A stretch of 38,128 nt of DNA from Alphaproteobacteria bacterium (GTDB lineage Bacteria; Pseudomonadota; Alphaproteobacteria; GCA-2731375), in assembly GCA_030746635.1 (NCBI GenBank), contig JASLMH010000025.1, positions 1-38,128 of the forward strand, in the 5' to 3' direction. The position numbers and the translations under genes are program-made. Below are positions 37,883 through 38,128 of this stretch, piece by piece (the first letter of the stretch is position 1; the number at the start of each line of letters is the position of its first letter). Below the pieces are notes generated by a model. The model searched no databases. It was not told the DNA's origin and was given only the letters and a program-made list of their open reading frames with translations.

Positions 37883-38128
37883 CTAGTTCGCTTCGCTGCC
37901 TCCGGATTCCGCCGCCATCTGTTGGCGCGCCGGCGACAGGCAGGGCGGGCCGGCCGGCGCCTCGACCGTGATGGCTTCGTCGTTCAGCCAGCACATCGGA
38001 TCGGAGGCGGTGATGTCGCCCTGGTAGAAATAGGCGTTCGAGCGGCAGCCCCAGCAGACATCGTTGTTCTGGCAACTGGCGCAGGCGCCACTGACCTCGA
38101 AGTCGTAGCACAGCCGCCGGCCATGCTC
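37883..38128 (-). CDS. Radical SAM/SPASM-domain protein, C-terminal end (partial)
   Basis: The last 81 codons of a gene that enters from beyond the window end, absent from the ORF track because it has no start here. The frame reads 'CYDFEVSGACASCQNNDVCWGC' then 'RSNAYFYQGDITASDPMCWLN' and ends in TAG at 37883. The CxxCxxxxxCxxC pattern followed by '(G)CR.NAY...GD..A.DP.C' is the C-terminal auxiliary Fe-S half of a SPASM/twitch domain, as in NirJ, AhbD, PqqE and RiPP maturases. The core CxxxCxxC radical SAM motif lies outside the window, so the class is inferred from this tail. A tail of about 30 residues follows the last cysteine-rich motif. Confidence 0.78.
   Translation of the reverse strand, partial: EHGRRLCYDFEVSGACASCQNNDVCWGCRSNAYFYQGDITASDPMCWLNDEAITVEAPAGPPCLSPARQQMAAESGGSEAN

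Overview
The window is high-GC DNA from an alphaproteobacterium, most likely of the Rhodospirillales/Rhodospirillaceae type. The evidence is the gene order dapA-smpB ... folK, rpoZ-rsh-pyrE-pdxJ-acpS-lepB-rnc-era, a single bifunctional Rel/SpoT homologue, and a short Caulobacter-like flagellin. No rRNA, tRNA, CRISPR array, IS element or phage gene was seen. Most ORF-track lines are antisense shadows of GC-rich genes.

Region 1 (1-8.5 kb) is accessory metabolism and transport. It holds a MATE exporter (cut by the window start) divergent from an HxlR regulator, a DctPQM TRAP transporter divergent from a family III CoA-transferase, a VOC protein, and an L-2-haloacid dehalogenase translationally coupled to a PLP Ser/Thr dehydratase. 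Region 2 (8.5-21.5 kb) is housekeeping: a soluble lytic transglycosylase, dapA, smpB, a family 5 uracil-DNA glycosylase, an NYN-domain protein and folK. It continues with the rpoZ-to-era block, which ends in a small lipoprotein gene where recO is often found. A 133-bp nested palindrome lies between the glycosylase and NYN genes.

Region 3 (21.5-33.2 kb) is redox and aromatic metabolism. A RidA-family gene and hcrC-hcrA-hcrB encode a 4-hydroxybenzoyl-CoA reductase-type molybdenum enzyme; the beta subunit keeps the four extra [4Fe-4S] cysteines that define this enzyme. A DUF-type gene and a lone flagellin follow. Then comes a five-gene operon, iorA-iorB(+ferredoxin domain)-korA-korB-korC, encoding two thiamine-dependent 2-oxoacid:ferredoxin oxidoreductase modules. 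Its start is preceded by a near-consensus FNR/FixK box exactly 32 bp from a -10 hexamer, the geometry of a class II FNR promoter. Together this suggests low-oxygen metabolism of aromatic compounds or amino acids in which 2-oxoacid oxidation supplies low-potential ferredoxin; that electron link is inference.

Region 4 (33.2-38.1 kb) has an orphan triple-PAS histidine kinase, a palindrome-rich AT-richer spacer, a hot-dog (MaoC-like) protein, and an AMP-forming acyl-CoA ligase. The ligase lies 2 nt downstream of the 3' end of a radical SAM/SPASM gene, seen only as its last 81 codons and absent from the ORF track.

The best candidates for something new are the FNR-controlled double oxidoreductase with a ferredoxin domain fused to IorB, the radical SAM-ligase pair, and the nested palindromic element.
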